DNA from: Bacilli bacterium | GTDB taxonomy: Bacteria; Bacillota_I; Bacilli_A; RF39; UBA660 | Reading direction: 5' to 3' | DNA: 64,000 bases | Assembly: GCA_017428495.1 (NCBI GenBank) | Contig: JAFRQS010000030.1 | Span: forward strand, 62,001 to 126,000 | Shown: piece after piece, positions 35,581 through 43,518 of the stretch | Numbering within the stretch: the stretch's first letter is position 1 | How the letters are laid out: each line of letters starts with the position of its first letter | Notes under the pieces: generated by a model | Seen by the model: the letters and a program-made list of their open reading frames with translations, nothing else | Databases searched by the model: none | What the model was told of the DNA's origin: nothing | Made by a program: the position numbers and the translations under genes

Positions 35581-37096
35581 AATTTTTAACAACATCTAAG
35601 TTAATAACATTAAATGTATAATTATATGAAGTGCCAGAATTGTTTTCCCAATGACCCAATTCTACTGTTATACCACTTGATTGTAATCCAGTAATTGTAT
35701 ACTTGTAATTATTATATAACTGTCCTATAACATTATTTGATGTATCATAAACTTTGACATCAATTTGATTATTAATACTAGTTAATACAATTTTAACTGT
35801 AGGTGTTTCGGAAGAAGTAAATCCCACATAATATTTATTACTTTCATTTGCACCATTATTAGGATATATTAATGAATGTGGATTAGTTAGGCTACCACCA
35901 CTATATGCTTGAATTCTAAATCCATTTACTTTTACTGCTGAACTACCCTTTATAGTTCCAGTAAGAGTAGTGTAATACCTATTAGAATAGTGATTAAATA
36001 ATACAACTCCTTCTACAGTGCTACCTACTCTTTGTGATAATACTAATATTGGATTTAAAGTTTTTGTTGAGTATGGGAGCTTAGCTTCTAATGTTACTGT
36101 AAAATCATTGCCATCAAATGCCAACACACCAGTATTTATAGGAGTGCTAGTAGAAACCCCGTTAGTACCTGTATTTGTATATTTAAATCTAGTTATATTA
36201 CCACTATAATCTTTTGTTACCTGTGGTTGTCCTGAAATTCCTTCATATAATGTAGTACCTATAGGTACATCTGCTGGGTTATATGTAGTTGTAGTTGTAT
36301 CCCTAACTGGTGCGTCCCATGTACCACCATTACCTCCACCAACAGCAGTGATAGTTAAATTAGATGTTAACTCTGTTAAAAACGTTACTACTCCATTACT
36401 ATATGTATAATTTGTTCCACTTGTTAATGTATTATTTGATGCATCTGTTATTACTATATTAGCAGGAGCATTTGCTATTGTTACAGTTGGTGTATATGTT
36501 ACATTACTCATATTTGTAAATGACTTACTTCTTATATATTCGCTACTTAAACTATTGCTATTTGTACAATTTACATATGTTATCTCTCTTAATGGTGTAA
36601 AATGAAAGCTTATTGTTCCATCTAGTCCATTATTCGATGTATTAGACGGATTTTGATATGCAAATGTCAAATTAAATGTTATATTATCATCATTATTACC
36701 ATTAGAATTTACTACACTACTATTCTCTGTTATTCCGCTTACACTTGGTACTATATTTGAATTTGAATATATCAATGATTGACTTGGATCATATACTATT
36801 CCATCGAATATTTGTTTTGAATTTCCTAAGTTCTTTATTGATACTGACATTGTCTTACTATCTGATGAATTACTCAATTCTAAACTTGTAGTTAATACTG
36901 TTTTATTATAATTTTCTATATATGTAGTTGGTGTTACATTTATTATTGCTATATCATCTTGTGTAGTCATTGCTACACTTCCACTCACACTTAAATCATA
37001 AGATACACTTGCATATCCTATTCCTAATATCAGTACTACTACTGGTACATATATAGCTATAAATTTTAAAATATTATTTCTATTATATTTTTTCAT
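35579..37096 (-). CDS. TasA/camelysin-like secreted protein, large
   Basis: 505 residues. SipW-type signal segment (membrane helix ending VLILGIGYASVSYDLSVSG, about residues 11-40), then Ser/Asn/Thr-rich beta repeats: an N-terminal domain (about 40-170) resembling the other operon proteins and a larger C-terminal part (about 265-505) of jelly-roll type with many Thr. It is exported and processed, probably by the SipW-type peptidase of this operon, to the cell surface or matrix. RBS AGGATATG. Adhesin or fibre subunit are the likely roles. Confidence 0.75.
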   Translation of the reverse strand: MKKYNRNNILKFIAIYVPVVVLILGIGYASVSYDLSVSGSVAMTTQDDIAIINVTPTTYIENYNKTVLTTSLELSNSSDSKTMSVSIKNLGNSKQIFDGIVYDPSQSLIYSNSNIVPSVSGITENSSVVNSNGNNDDNITFNLTFAYQNPSNTSNNGLDGTISFHFTPLREITYVNCTNSNSLSSEYIRSKSFTNMSNVTYTPTVTIANAPANIVITDASNNTLTSGTNYTYSNGVVTFLTELTSNLTITAVGGGNGGTWDAPVRDTTTTTYNPADVPIGTTLYEGISGQPQVTKDYSGNITRFKYTNTGTNGVSTSTPINTGVLAFDGNDFTVTLEAKLPYSTKTLNPILVLSQRVGSTVEGVVLFNHYSNRYYTTLTGTIKGSSAVKVNGFRIQAYSGGSLTNPHSLIYPNNGANESNKYYVGFTSSETPTVKIVLTSINNQIDVKVYDTSNNVIGQLYNNYKYTITGLQSSGITVELGHWENNSGTSYNYTFNVINLDVVKN

Positions 37097-37104
37097 AACA
37101 TATC

Positions 37105-37656
37105 CTAACTATATACAGCAGAAGCATTTATAGTAACTGTTACAGTTGTGCTTTGCGAAGCAGCTGTATATAGTACTTTATTTACTTTAGCTTTTACAGT
37201 TAGAATAGTATATCCTCCTGCTGCTACTGTCTGACTAGCTGCATTACTCAAATCAGTTGTAATAGTAAAATATTGACTATTAGTATTTGTTGTTGCAGAA
37301 ATATTTAATAAAGCACTCAAATTAGGACTTTCATTTAATATTTTATATCTAACTATTGCAACATCTCCATATCCTTTTAATCCACTTACTGTAAAACTAG
37401 CAACTCGATCACTTGTTACACTAGCACTTATTGTAGCGCAATTAGTAATTGTACCACTATCAGAAAGACATGTACTAGAAGTTGTTATATCTCCAGATGC
37501 ACTACTAAATTTTACTCTCATATCATTATCTACAGTTGCATGTGCTGTACCATTTATAGACAATGAAATATTAGATATAGCAGCATATCCAATAGATATA
37601 CAAAGTATAGAAATTAATAGAAATAACAAAATTTTAAAATTTCTTAATCTCCTCAT
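37105..37656 (-). CDS. TasA/camelysin-like secreted protein, small
   Basis: 183 residues; start at 37656 behind TAGGAGGAT. The N-terminal hydrophobic segment ends in ILCISIGYAAISNISLSINGTAHA, the same GYAA-S-xxINGTAHAT pattern as the 197-residue protein at 40241-40834. Two Cys (CLSDSGTITNCATISA) may form a disulfide. Secreted beta-sandwich, probably a fibre or surface-layer subunit that is cut by the SipW-type signal peptidase. The hairpin 37675-37699 lies just upstream. Confidence 0.8.
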   Translation of the reverse strand: MRRLRNFKILLFLLISILCISIGYAAISNISLSINGTAHATVDNDMRVKFSSASGDITTSSTCLSDSGTITNCATISASVTSDRVASFTVSGLKGYGDVAIVRYKILNESPNLSALLNISATTNTNSQYFTITTDLSNAASQTVAAGGYTILTVKAKVNKVLYTAASQSTTVTVTINASAVYS

Positions 37657-37674
37657 ATATCCTCCTAATAGTGT

Positions 37675-37699
37675 AATAGACACTTTACAAGTGCCTATT
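37675..37699 (-). other. hairpin inside the TasA-like operon
   Basis: AATAG-CACTT (37675-37685) pairs with AAGTG-CTATT (37689-37699) around loop TAC. It lies between the DUF5305 gene and the small TasA-like gene, without a T-run, so processing, stability or attenuation of the downstream secreted-protein genes are possible. Confidence 0.45.
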
Positions 37700-39044
37700 T
37701 AGTTTTTTTCTTTTTTGTAGTAGTTTTCTTTCTTTTTATCTTTGTGTCAGGGAAATAATAGTTATCCTTTATGGCTTTAAACACTGCTGTCTTCTCTAAT
37801 TGATCATATAAACTCTCATCACTATTTTTTGTACCCTTGATTGCATTCTTATCATCAATTATACCAATACTTGTAGTCTTCTCAATATCTTCTTTAATTT
37901 TCTCTTTAGTATATTTTCTAGTTTTTTTCTTTTCTTCTGGTTTAATAATATTCATGTCTTCAATATCATAATCAGGAGCAGTTGTACCATCTTTTTCTGC
38001 CATAATATCTTCTACTCTTAAAGCATACGTATATATTACGCCTTCTCCTACCGGTATTATGAAGAATGTTCCAGTTTTAGCTTCATTTTCCAACATCAAT
38101 AGTGGTTTATCCGATGTATCCTTTATTTCAAGCATATCTCTAAAACTTACAACCTTACAAATTTGAGATGCACCGATTGGATAACTACCATTAATTCTTT
38201 GAATATAAGAATCATATGTAGATGTTATCTTTTTTATTCTCTTTTGATATATTTCCAATATTGTTCTTGTACTCTTATAATACCAAATAACATAAATTAT
38301 CAAAATTAAGAATATCAATAGGCATACTCCAGCACTGAATAAATATAACATACTATTTTCAGCACTCTTAATAAGTACATCTGTATCATTTATACTTTCT
38401 ACTGATTTAATATCTACATCCACCGTTTTTCTAGTCAATGGAATAGATAAACTAACAACAGAATCTTTATTAATATTTTCCATAGAGGTATTACCATCAC
38501 CAGATATATCAACATTTAAATATATCTTTAACGTATTAATTGTTTCCTCTAAATCATAAATTGTCACAAAATCACTCAACAAATCATTATACTTATTATA
38601 ATTAATGTCTAAATCATAACTAATATTTGCATTATTATTAGCACTAATCTCCTCTGATTCATATAATGTCTCCTTCTTTGTAAACAATGCCCTTTTATTA
38701 TCTTTATCTATTACATTGAATAAAGCAACAACTTTATATTGATACTTAAAATCAACATCTTTACCTAAAAAATCAAGCTTATAATCAATATTAGCAGGTA
38801 TATAGTCTATTAATGAAGCTACATACTGATTACCGCTTTCTACACATTTATCTTCATAAAAATCATTTTTCTTTAAACATACTTTATAATCAAGTGAACT
38901 ATTTTCACTTAATTTTACATATGAAGTTTTACTTAGAGAATAAAATTTATACGTAAAGTAAACACATGGTAATAGCACTAAAAATGAAACAACTAACATA
39001 ACAGTAATCAAAATTCTATTTCTATCACTTTTGGTCTCTATCAT
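37695..39044 (-). CDS. DUF5305-type membrane protein
   Basis: 449 residues: N-terminal helix (about 9-30), an outer domain (about 35-215) containing VKLSENSSLDYKVCLKKNDFYEDKCVES and YKLDFLGKD, typical of DUF5305, a second membrane helix (about 232-256), and a cytoplasmic Lys-rich tail. DUF5305 genes are common beside SipW-type signal peptidases and help assemble the exported fibre, though the mechanism is unknown. The Cys pair in the outer domain may form a disulfide. RBS AAAGGAGG. Confidence 0.8.
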   Translation of the reverse strand: MIETKSDRNRILITVMLVVSFLVLLPCVYFTYKFYSLSKTSYVKLSENSSLDYKVCLKKNDFYEDKCVESGNQYVASLIDYIPANIDYKLDFLGKDVDFKYQYKVVALFNVIDKDNKRALFTKKETLYESEEISANNNANISYDLDINYNKYNDLLSDFVTIYDLEETINTLKIYLNVDISGDGNTSMENINKDSVVSLSIPLTRKTVDVDIKSVESINDTDVLIKSAENSMLYLFSAGVCLLIFLILIIYVIWYYKSTRTILEIYQKRIKKITSTYDSYIQRINGSYPIGASQICKVVSFRDMLEIKDTSDKPLLMLENEAKTGTFFIIPVGEGVIYTYALRVEDIMAEKDGTTAPDYDIEDMNIIKPEEKKKTRKYTKEKIKEDIEKTTSIGIIDDKNAIKGTKNSDESLYDQLEKTAVFKAIKDNYYFPDTKIKRKKTTTKKKKTK

Positions 39045-39071
39045 AAATTTATCCTCCTTTCATTATTCTAA

Positions 39072-40187
39072 TTAAAATAATTCATTAATCCAAATGGTTG
39101 GTAAACCCATTTTTTTAATTCTTAATTTTGCGACTCCTCGCAAATCATCATAAGTAATATAACCTATATCCTCCTGAGGATTGTTATCACCTTTTGTATA
39201 TATCTTCTTCACACCGTTTGTTTCTTCAATTCTCACAATCCTATGAATCACAATAATATTATCTTTTTTAAACAATATTACTTGGCCTTCAGTTACATTG
39301 GTATCTTTAGAATCAAATAATAGCGCATCACCTTTTTCCAATGCTCCTAGCATTGAGTTTGACCCAACAACTATCAATCCATATTTAAATTTACAAGAAA
39401 TTAACATTGTAAATGATATTATTAATGCCATAACTAGTACAGTCATAACACCTTTTACTTTTCTATTTTGTATAGCTAGCGCTTTAATACTATCCTCATA
39501 AGTATCAAATAACACTAACAAAATTATTACTGGATATACAATCCTAGCAAATGATTTAAAGTATATATGAACATCTGGTGTAATTGGAATTATATACAAA
39601 TATATTGTAATTATTATCCTATATATAATATTAGACCTACTACCAAAATTTATACTTACATAATTATATAAAAGATTACTAGCTATAGAAGCAAAAAATA
39701 CATATCCCATTGCTTCTAAAAAACCTTGTAAATTATTCAAACTATATATGTTTGCATATATTACTAAGTCTACTAATACACCAAATGCAAACGTCAGTAT
39801 TAAAGAAGTTCTATTATTCGCACTTAAGAATTCTTTTCTAAGTATTTCTGAAGATATTATAATCAATATAATAGGTATTATTTGATGCATTAATACCCAT
39901 ATGCCAAATTGATATGTTGCTCTATAATAACCAACATAATATCCAATCAAATAATAAATAATTAGATAAAATATTGCAAAAACAATCATATAATTTCTAA
40001 CTTCTTTTTCACGCACAGAAATACTTTTAATGCTATTTATACTTTTCTTTGTTATGAATGCATATATTACCAAGAATATTGATATTATAATTTTATTAGT
40101 TAATAATCTATTGGAGAAAAGAGTACCCATAAGAAATAGTACAAGAAATAACTCTAGCACATATATCTTCAATTTGTCTTTCTTCAT
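39072..40187 (-). CDS. SipW-type signal peptidase I with extra membrane domain
   Basis: 371 residues: an N-terminal part with seven or eight membrane helices (to about 250) precedes the peptidase domain. Catalytic Ser in VVGSNSMLGAL (about residue 277) and, about 38 residues on, VIHRI with His in place of the bacterial Lys, the ER/archaeal-type (SipW) dyad; YTKGDNNPQED is the third box. The long membrane domain is absent from B. subtilis SipW. It should process the TasA-like proteins of the same operon. Confidence 0.88.
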   Translation of the reverse strand: MKKDKLKIYVLELFLVLFLMGTLFSNRLLTNKIIISIFLVIYAFITKKSINSIKSISVREKEVRNYMIVFAIFYLIIYYLIGYYVGYYRATYQFGIWVLMHQIIPIILIIISSEILRKEFLSANNRTSLILTFAFGVLVDLVIYANIYSLNNLQGFLEAMGYVFFASIASNLLYNYVSINFGSRSNIIYRIIITIYLYIIPITPDVHIYFKSFARIVYPVIILLVLFDTYEDSIKALAIQNRKVKGVMTVLVMALIISFTMLISCKFKYGLIVVGSNSMLGALEKGDALLFDSKDTNVTEGQVILFKKDNIIVIHRIVRIEETNGVKKIYTKGDNNPQEDIGYITYDDLRGVAKLRIKKMGLPTIWINELF

Positions 40188-40240
40188 ACCCTTTCTCCTT
40201 TAGAATTTATATTTATGTATTGGAGCGATACATATGATTA

Positions 40241-40834
40241 TTAACTATTAGCTACTGGTGTAGCAGTAAATTGAACTATTAAATCTGTAGCTGATATATC
40301 AGCAGTAGATGGAGTAACATTTAATACTGTATGAACAACTATTGTAGTAGTTCCACCATTAGCATTAAGCGTTACACATGCAGGATTGCCAGTAGCACTT
40401 GGCAAACTTGCAGTAGATGTAAATGATGCTGATGATCCACCAGATACTGCAATATCTGATGAACATAATTTAGCCTTAATATCTGGGCTCTTATTAACTA
40501 CAGTAAATGTTACATCTGCATATTCATTCCTAGTTGTAAAACCATATAAGTCAAATTTTGCAGTTCTTTTTGTAGCATCATTAGCAGTATCGATTGATGC
40601 TGCTGTAACATCGCTACCAGAATTATAACTAGCTATATTAGCTGGACTTGAAGTAATTGTATTAGTTGCTGTTGTATCAAATTCAACAATAAAATTATCC
40701 TGGCTTGGTGTAGCATGTGCTGTACCATTAATAGTTAAAGTTATAGCACTTATTGCTGCATAACCAATACCTAAAGCTACTACTGCAATTAAAACATAAA
40801 CTAATAATCCTAAACTTTTCCTTTTTCCTCTCAT
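40241..40834 (-). CDS. TasA/camelysin-like secreted protein
   Basis: 197 residues, start at 40834 behind AAAGGAGTAAA. The N-terminal segment LLVYVLIAVVALGIGYAAISAITLTINGTAHATP is the SipW-type cleavage region also seen at 37105-37656. The mature part is Thr/Ala/Ser-rich with two Cys (KLCSSDIA, GNPACVTL) that may form a disulfide. First gene of the operon, so it is likely the most abundant product: a major fibre or matrix subunit. Family call by pattern; the exact assembly is unknown. Confidence 0.8.
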   Translation of the reverse strand: MRGKRKSLGLLVYVLIAVVALGIGYAAISAITLTINGTAHATPSQDNFIVEFDTTATNTITSSPANIASYNSGSDVTAASIDTANDATKRTAKFDLYGFTTRNEYADVTFTVVNKSPDIKAKLCSSDIAVSGGSSASFTSTASLPSATGNPACVTLNANGGTTTIVVHTVLNVTPSTADISATDLIVQFTATPVANS

Positions 40835-40958
40835 ATTTTACTCCTTTACTAATATTTAATTATTTAGATTTATATAAAATATTAGCTCCATAATATATTA
40901 TACAAATCACTGGTAATTGTTTTGGGCAAGCAAAAACCCACTACCATACCATACTATT

Positions 40959-40988
40959 ATTATACACCATTTTTACCAATTACTTCAA
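40959..40988 (-). promoter_or_regulatory. promoter of the TasA-like operon
   Basis: TTGAAG (plus 40983-40988), 18-base spacer, TATAAT (plus 40959-40964) preceded by TG. Transcript start near 40952 gives a long leader of about 115 bases. The leader can fold GGTA...TACC and TGGG...CCCA hairpins. No riboswitch class recognised. Confidence 0.55.
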
Positions 40989-41099
40989 TATATTTTATAT
41001 ATAAGTTTAATCTTTTTGATTATTATATAACTCCATTTAAAAAGTAATTGTTCATTTCTAAACTATTAATATTCTTCAATTCAATATTAAAATTAAAAT

Positions 41100-41211
41100 A
41101 AAAAACGTCGAATATTCGACGCTTATTTCAAATGGAGCGAGTATCTACCTCATTTGAAAAACAATCACTTACTTTCCATTCAGATAAAACCGATTTAATA
41201 TAATTAAAGCA
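41100..41211 (-). ncRNA. RNA-like element B with tRNA-like 3' end
   Basis: Extended -10 TGcTTTAAT (41203-41211) overlaps the last codons and the stop of the Fic gene. The body has hairpin TGTTTT/GAGGTA (arms at 41158-41163 and 41146-41151) around TCAAAT, then TCGCTCCATTTGAAATAA (GCTCCA at 41133-41138) and a terminator CGTCGAATATTCGACG (41106-41122) with a T-run. Body and 3' end match element C over about 40 bases including the terminator. Confidence 0.5.
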
Positions 41212-42283
41212 TATCTTTTCCAACAAAAACATCATATATTTCAGAATATTTAAATGCTTTTTTTGCATATGTCATATCTGGTTCAATTATTTTTAGTTTA
41301 ACAAGCTGATCAATAATATTAGAAACTACATTTCGAGATACGCCAGATTGTTCTTCAACTTCCTTTTTTGTAAATATTATTTGCTTCATAATTATTGGCA
41401 TTATTCTATAAACAGAATTACCTTTTATTTGTTTGATTTTTTCCATATCTTTTTTATAAATATTCTTTATTAAATTAATTTTTACAATATAATTATTACA
41501 CTGTTCAATTACACATTGCAGAAAAAATTTAATATATCCTAACATATTTCCTTTTCGACTTTCATTTAAGAATTTATGATAACTAGGTTTGTATATTTCA
41601 ATTACTTCTGATAAAAATAATATTGGTTCACTATTACTTAATAATGATAATTGAATTGGAATAAGAGTTCTACCTAATCGACCATTACCATCTCTATAAG
41701 CATGTATAGTTTCAAATTGTGAATGTGAAATAGCTAAATTGACAAAAATTGGATCAATGTAAGAATCATTCATATATTCTAATAAATTAGAAAGATAAAA
41801 AGGAATATCTTCTGGAATTGGGGGGATAAAAATTGCTGTTTCTATTGTGGAACCTTTTCCTCCTATCCAATTTTGGGAAGTTCTTATTTTTCCAGGTTCT
41901 TTTTCACTGCCTCTAACACTATTTAATAGGATTTTATGCATACTATTGATTAGTTTTAAATCTATTTTATGATGGTTGGCAAGATATTTAGTTGCATATT
42001 CAATTGAATCTTTTAAATTTTGTATTTCTTTATTATCATCTGTTTGTGGTAAATACTTTAGATAAAATAATTCATCTTGTGAAATTTGTGTTCCCTCTAT
42101 TTGTGTTGATTTTAAACTTTCACTTAGCAAAACTGAATCTAAGAAATATCTTGAATCAAATTCCAATGTATTAATTAAAGATTTATATTCACCATATTTT
42201 TCATTTGCTTCAGATATTAATTTAAGCATTTCTTTATCAATATTATATTCTATAGGTAGTTTTGATGGTTTAAATGGTTCCAT
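41204..42283 (-). CDS. Fic family protein (AMPylase-type) with C-terminal winged helix
   Basis: 359 residues. Fic_N region with the inhibitory motif S59-TQI-E63-G64 (LKSTQIEGT), the Fic core with HAYRDGNGRLGR (about 192-203, the HxFx(D/E)GNGRxxR motif) and a C-terminal winged-helix region (about 290-350, KKEVEEQSGVSRNVVSNIIDQL). Fic enzymes transfer AMP or similar to target proteins; the intramolecular inhibitory Glu keeps it off. The DNA-binding tail and the perfect inverted repeat before its promoter suggest autoregulation. It is flanked by elements C and B in one orientation. Confidence 0.92.
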   Translation of the reverse strand: MEPFKPSKLPIEYNIDKEMLKLISEANEKYGEYKSLINTLEFDSRYFLDSVLLSESLKSTQIEGTQISQDELFYLKYLPQTDDNKEIQNLKDSIEYATKYLANHHKIDLKLINSMHKILLNSVRGSEKEPGKIRTSQNWIGGKGSTIETAIFIPPIPEDIPFYLSNLLEYMNDSYIDPIFVNLAISHSQFETIHAYRDGNGRLGRTLIPIQLSLLSNSEPILFLSEVIEIYKPSYHKFLNESRKGNMLGYIKFFLQCVIEQCNNYIVKINLIKNIYKKDMEKIKQIKGNSVYRIMPIIMKQIIFTKKEVEEQSGVSRNVVSNIIDQLVKLKIIEPDMTYAKKAFKYSEIYDVFVGKDML

Positions 42284-42304
42284 ATAATCGCCTCTTTCTT
42301 CTTC

Positions 42305-42375
42305 ATTATATTATATAAGCTTGGTTTAGTCAACGTAAAATGCACTAAATTTTATAAAAACAGTGCATTTTACGT
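42305..42375 (-). promoter_or_regulatory. Fic promoter with perfect inverted-repeat operator
   Basis: TTGACT (plus 42328-42333), 17-base spacer, TATAAT (plus 42305-42310). Directly upstream, and overlapping the -35 edge, is ACGTAAAATGCACT (42333-42346) / AGTGCATTTTACGT (42362-42375), perfect 14-bp arms with a 15-base centre. Confidence 0.75.
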
Positions 42376-42451
42376 CAAAAAATGATGTGTTTTGTCAATT
42401 AAAGATATAAATTTTAAATTAATATATAAATAATGCCCTTTTTTAGAAAAT

Positions 42452-42569
42452 AAAAAAACGTCGAATATCCGACGCTTATTTCAAATGGAGCAAGTGTGTA
42501 TCTCGTTTGAGAGACATCAGCTGACAAATGTAATAAGAGATAAATCTTAATTACATACTTATTATAGCA
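42452..42569 (-). ncRNA. RNA-like element C with tRNA-like 3' end
   Basis: Extended -10 TGcTATAAT (42561-42569), start near 42555, body with TGTAATTAAGATTTATCTC, hairpin TGTCTC/GAGATA (arms at 42511-42516 and 42499-42504), end CACTTGCTCCATTTGAAATAA (GCTCCA at 42486-42491) and terminator CGTCGGATATTCGACG plus a T-run (42452-42475). The body matches element D; the end CACTTGCTCCATTTGA is identical over 16 bases to tRNA-Gly(GCC). No coding sequence seen. Confidence 0.55.
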
Positions 42570-42596
42570 TATTTTATTAAAAATAGTTTCTCATTA

Positions 42597-42624
42597 TTGT
42601 AATAATTTAAAAAAAGTGTATAAT
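42597..42624 (+). promoter_or_regulatory. promoter of the gene at 42649
   Basis: TTGTAA (42597-42602), 16-base spacer, TATAAT (42619-42624), back to back with the element C promoter (42561-42569). Confidence 0.65.
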
Positions 42625-42648
42625 AATAAGTCACTGGGAGGAAAAACT

Positions 42649-43347
42649 ATGGAAGAGTTAGAATTATTATGTGGCGATTCAATAGATACTGTGGTAAAAA
42701 GATTATTAAAAGCTAAAGTTGAAGGTAAACATGTTTTTTGTGATTTTAACGGAGTAAAATTATATTCTGATAGTGTTACATTAGACTCAGCATATACTGA
42801 AATATTTGGTTGTACAAAAGCAGAATGGAATGAAAGATTAAAAAAAGATATAGCAGAAAGCGAAAAAAGAATGGAAGAAGATAGAAAATGTGCAATAGAA
42901 AACATTCCAAATGTAATTGAAAGAGGAAAACCATTAATCTATCCATTTAGACATGAGGAATGGGCTAAGCTAGTAGAAGCTGATGCAAATGGTGATTACT
43001 GTGGACTAATTACTACATATGCCATAGAAATAATGACTGCTATTGAAGAAGAAAAAACTGTTGAAGAATTAGTAGAAATGTTTAAAGAACAAGGTCATTC
43101 TGGTTGGTCTGCTAGTCTTACTAGAATTGTTATTATGACATATTCAAGAAATGGATATCCATTTTATAAAGCGACTAGATATGGTGAATGGACTGAAGAA
43201 GAATGTGAAGCAATTCTAAAAATATTACAAGATAATGAAGAACATAGCAAAGATTTACGTATTGCTAATAGTGTAGCAGAATCAAAAAAAGATGTTACTA
43301 CAAAACAAAAAAGATTAGTAAGAAATCAAAACAAAGGACAACTATAA
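42649..43347 (+). CDS. unknown protein between tRNA-Gly and element C
   Basis: 232 residues, start at ATG 42649 behind GGGAGGAAAA. Mostly acidic helical protein with Trp- and Cys-containing stretches (DFNGVKLYSDS, EQGHSGWSASLTRI). No family recognised, no membrane helix. It is the only gene between tRNA-Gly(GCC) and element C, on the opposite strand, and is thus inside the tail-bounded segment. Followed by its own terminator. The similarly acidic accessory proteins at 58.9-61 kb are not obviously related. Confidence 0.75.
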   Translation: MEELELLCGDSIDTVVKRLLKAKVEGKHVFCDFNGVKLYSDSVTLDSAYTEIFGCTKAEWNERLKKDIAESEKRMEEDRKCAIENIPNVIERGKPLIYPFRHEEWAKLVEADANGDYCGLITTYAIEIMTAIEEEKTVEELVEMFKEQGHSGWSASLTRIVIMTYSRNGYPFYKATRYGEWTEEECEAILKILQDNEEHSKDLRIANSVAESKKDVTTKQKRLVRNQNKGQL

Positions 43348-43366
43348 TTTGTAGTTGTTCTTTTTA
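43338..43366 (+). terminator. terminator of the gene at 42649
   Basis: ACAACTA / TAGTTGT hairpin, then TCTTTTTATTT. Confidence 0.8.
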
Positions 43367-43370
43367 TTTA

Positions 43371-43396
43371 TAAAAAAACTAGTCAAATGACTAGTT
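43371..43396 (-). terminator. terminator of tRNA-Gly(GCC)
   Basis: AACTAGTCA / TGACTAGTT hairpin with a T-run on the minus strand. It lies 11 bases after the tRNA 3' end, which is the same spacing as in elements B and C. Confidence 0.85.
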
Positions 43397-43406
43397 AATT
43401 ATCAAA

Positions 43407-43481
43407 TGGAGCAAGTGATGGGAATCGAACCCACGTCTCAGCCTTGGCAAGGCCGCGTACTAGCCGTTGTACTACACCTGC
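43407..43481 (-). tRNA. tRNA-Gly (anticodon GCC)
   Basis: Acceptor GCAGGTG / CACTTGC, anticodon loop TTGCCAA, T-arm TGGGTTCGATTCCCA, discriminator T and encoded CCA. Its 3' end and TTTGA that follow are repeated in element C. Confidence 0.95.
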
Positions 43482-43518
43482 ATAAACATGCTTTAAAAGC
43501 ACATTTATAATAACATAT

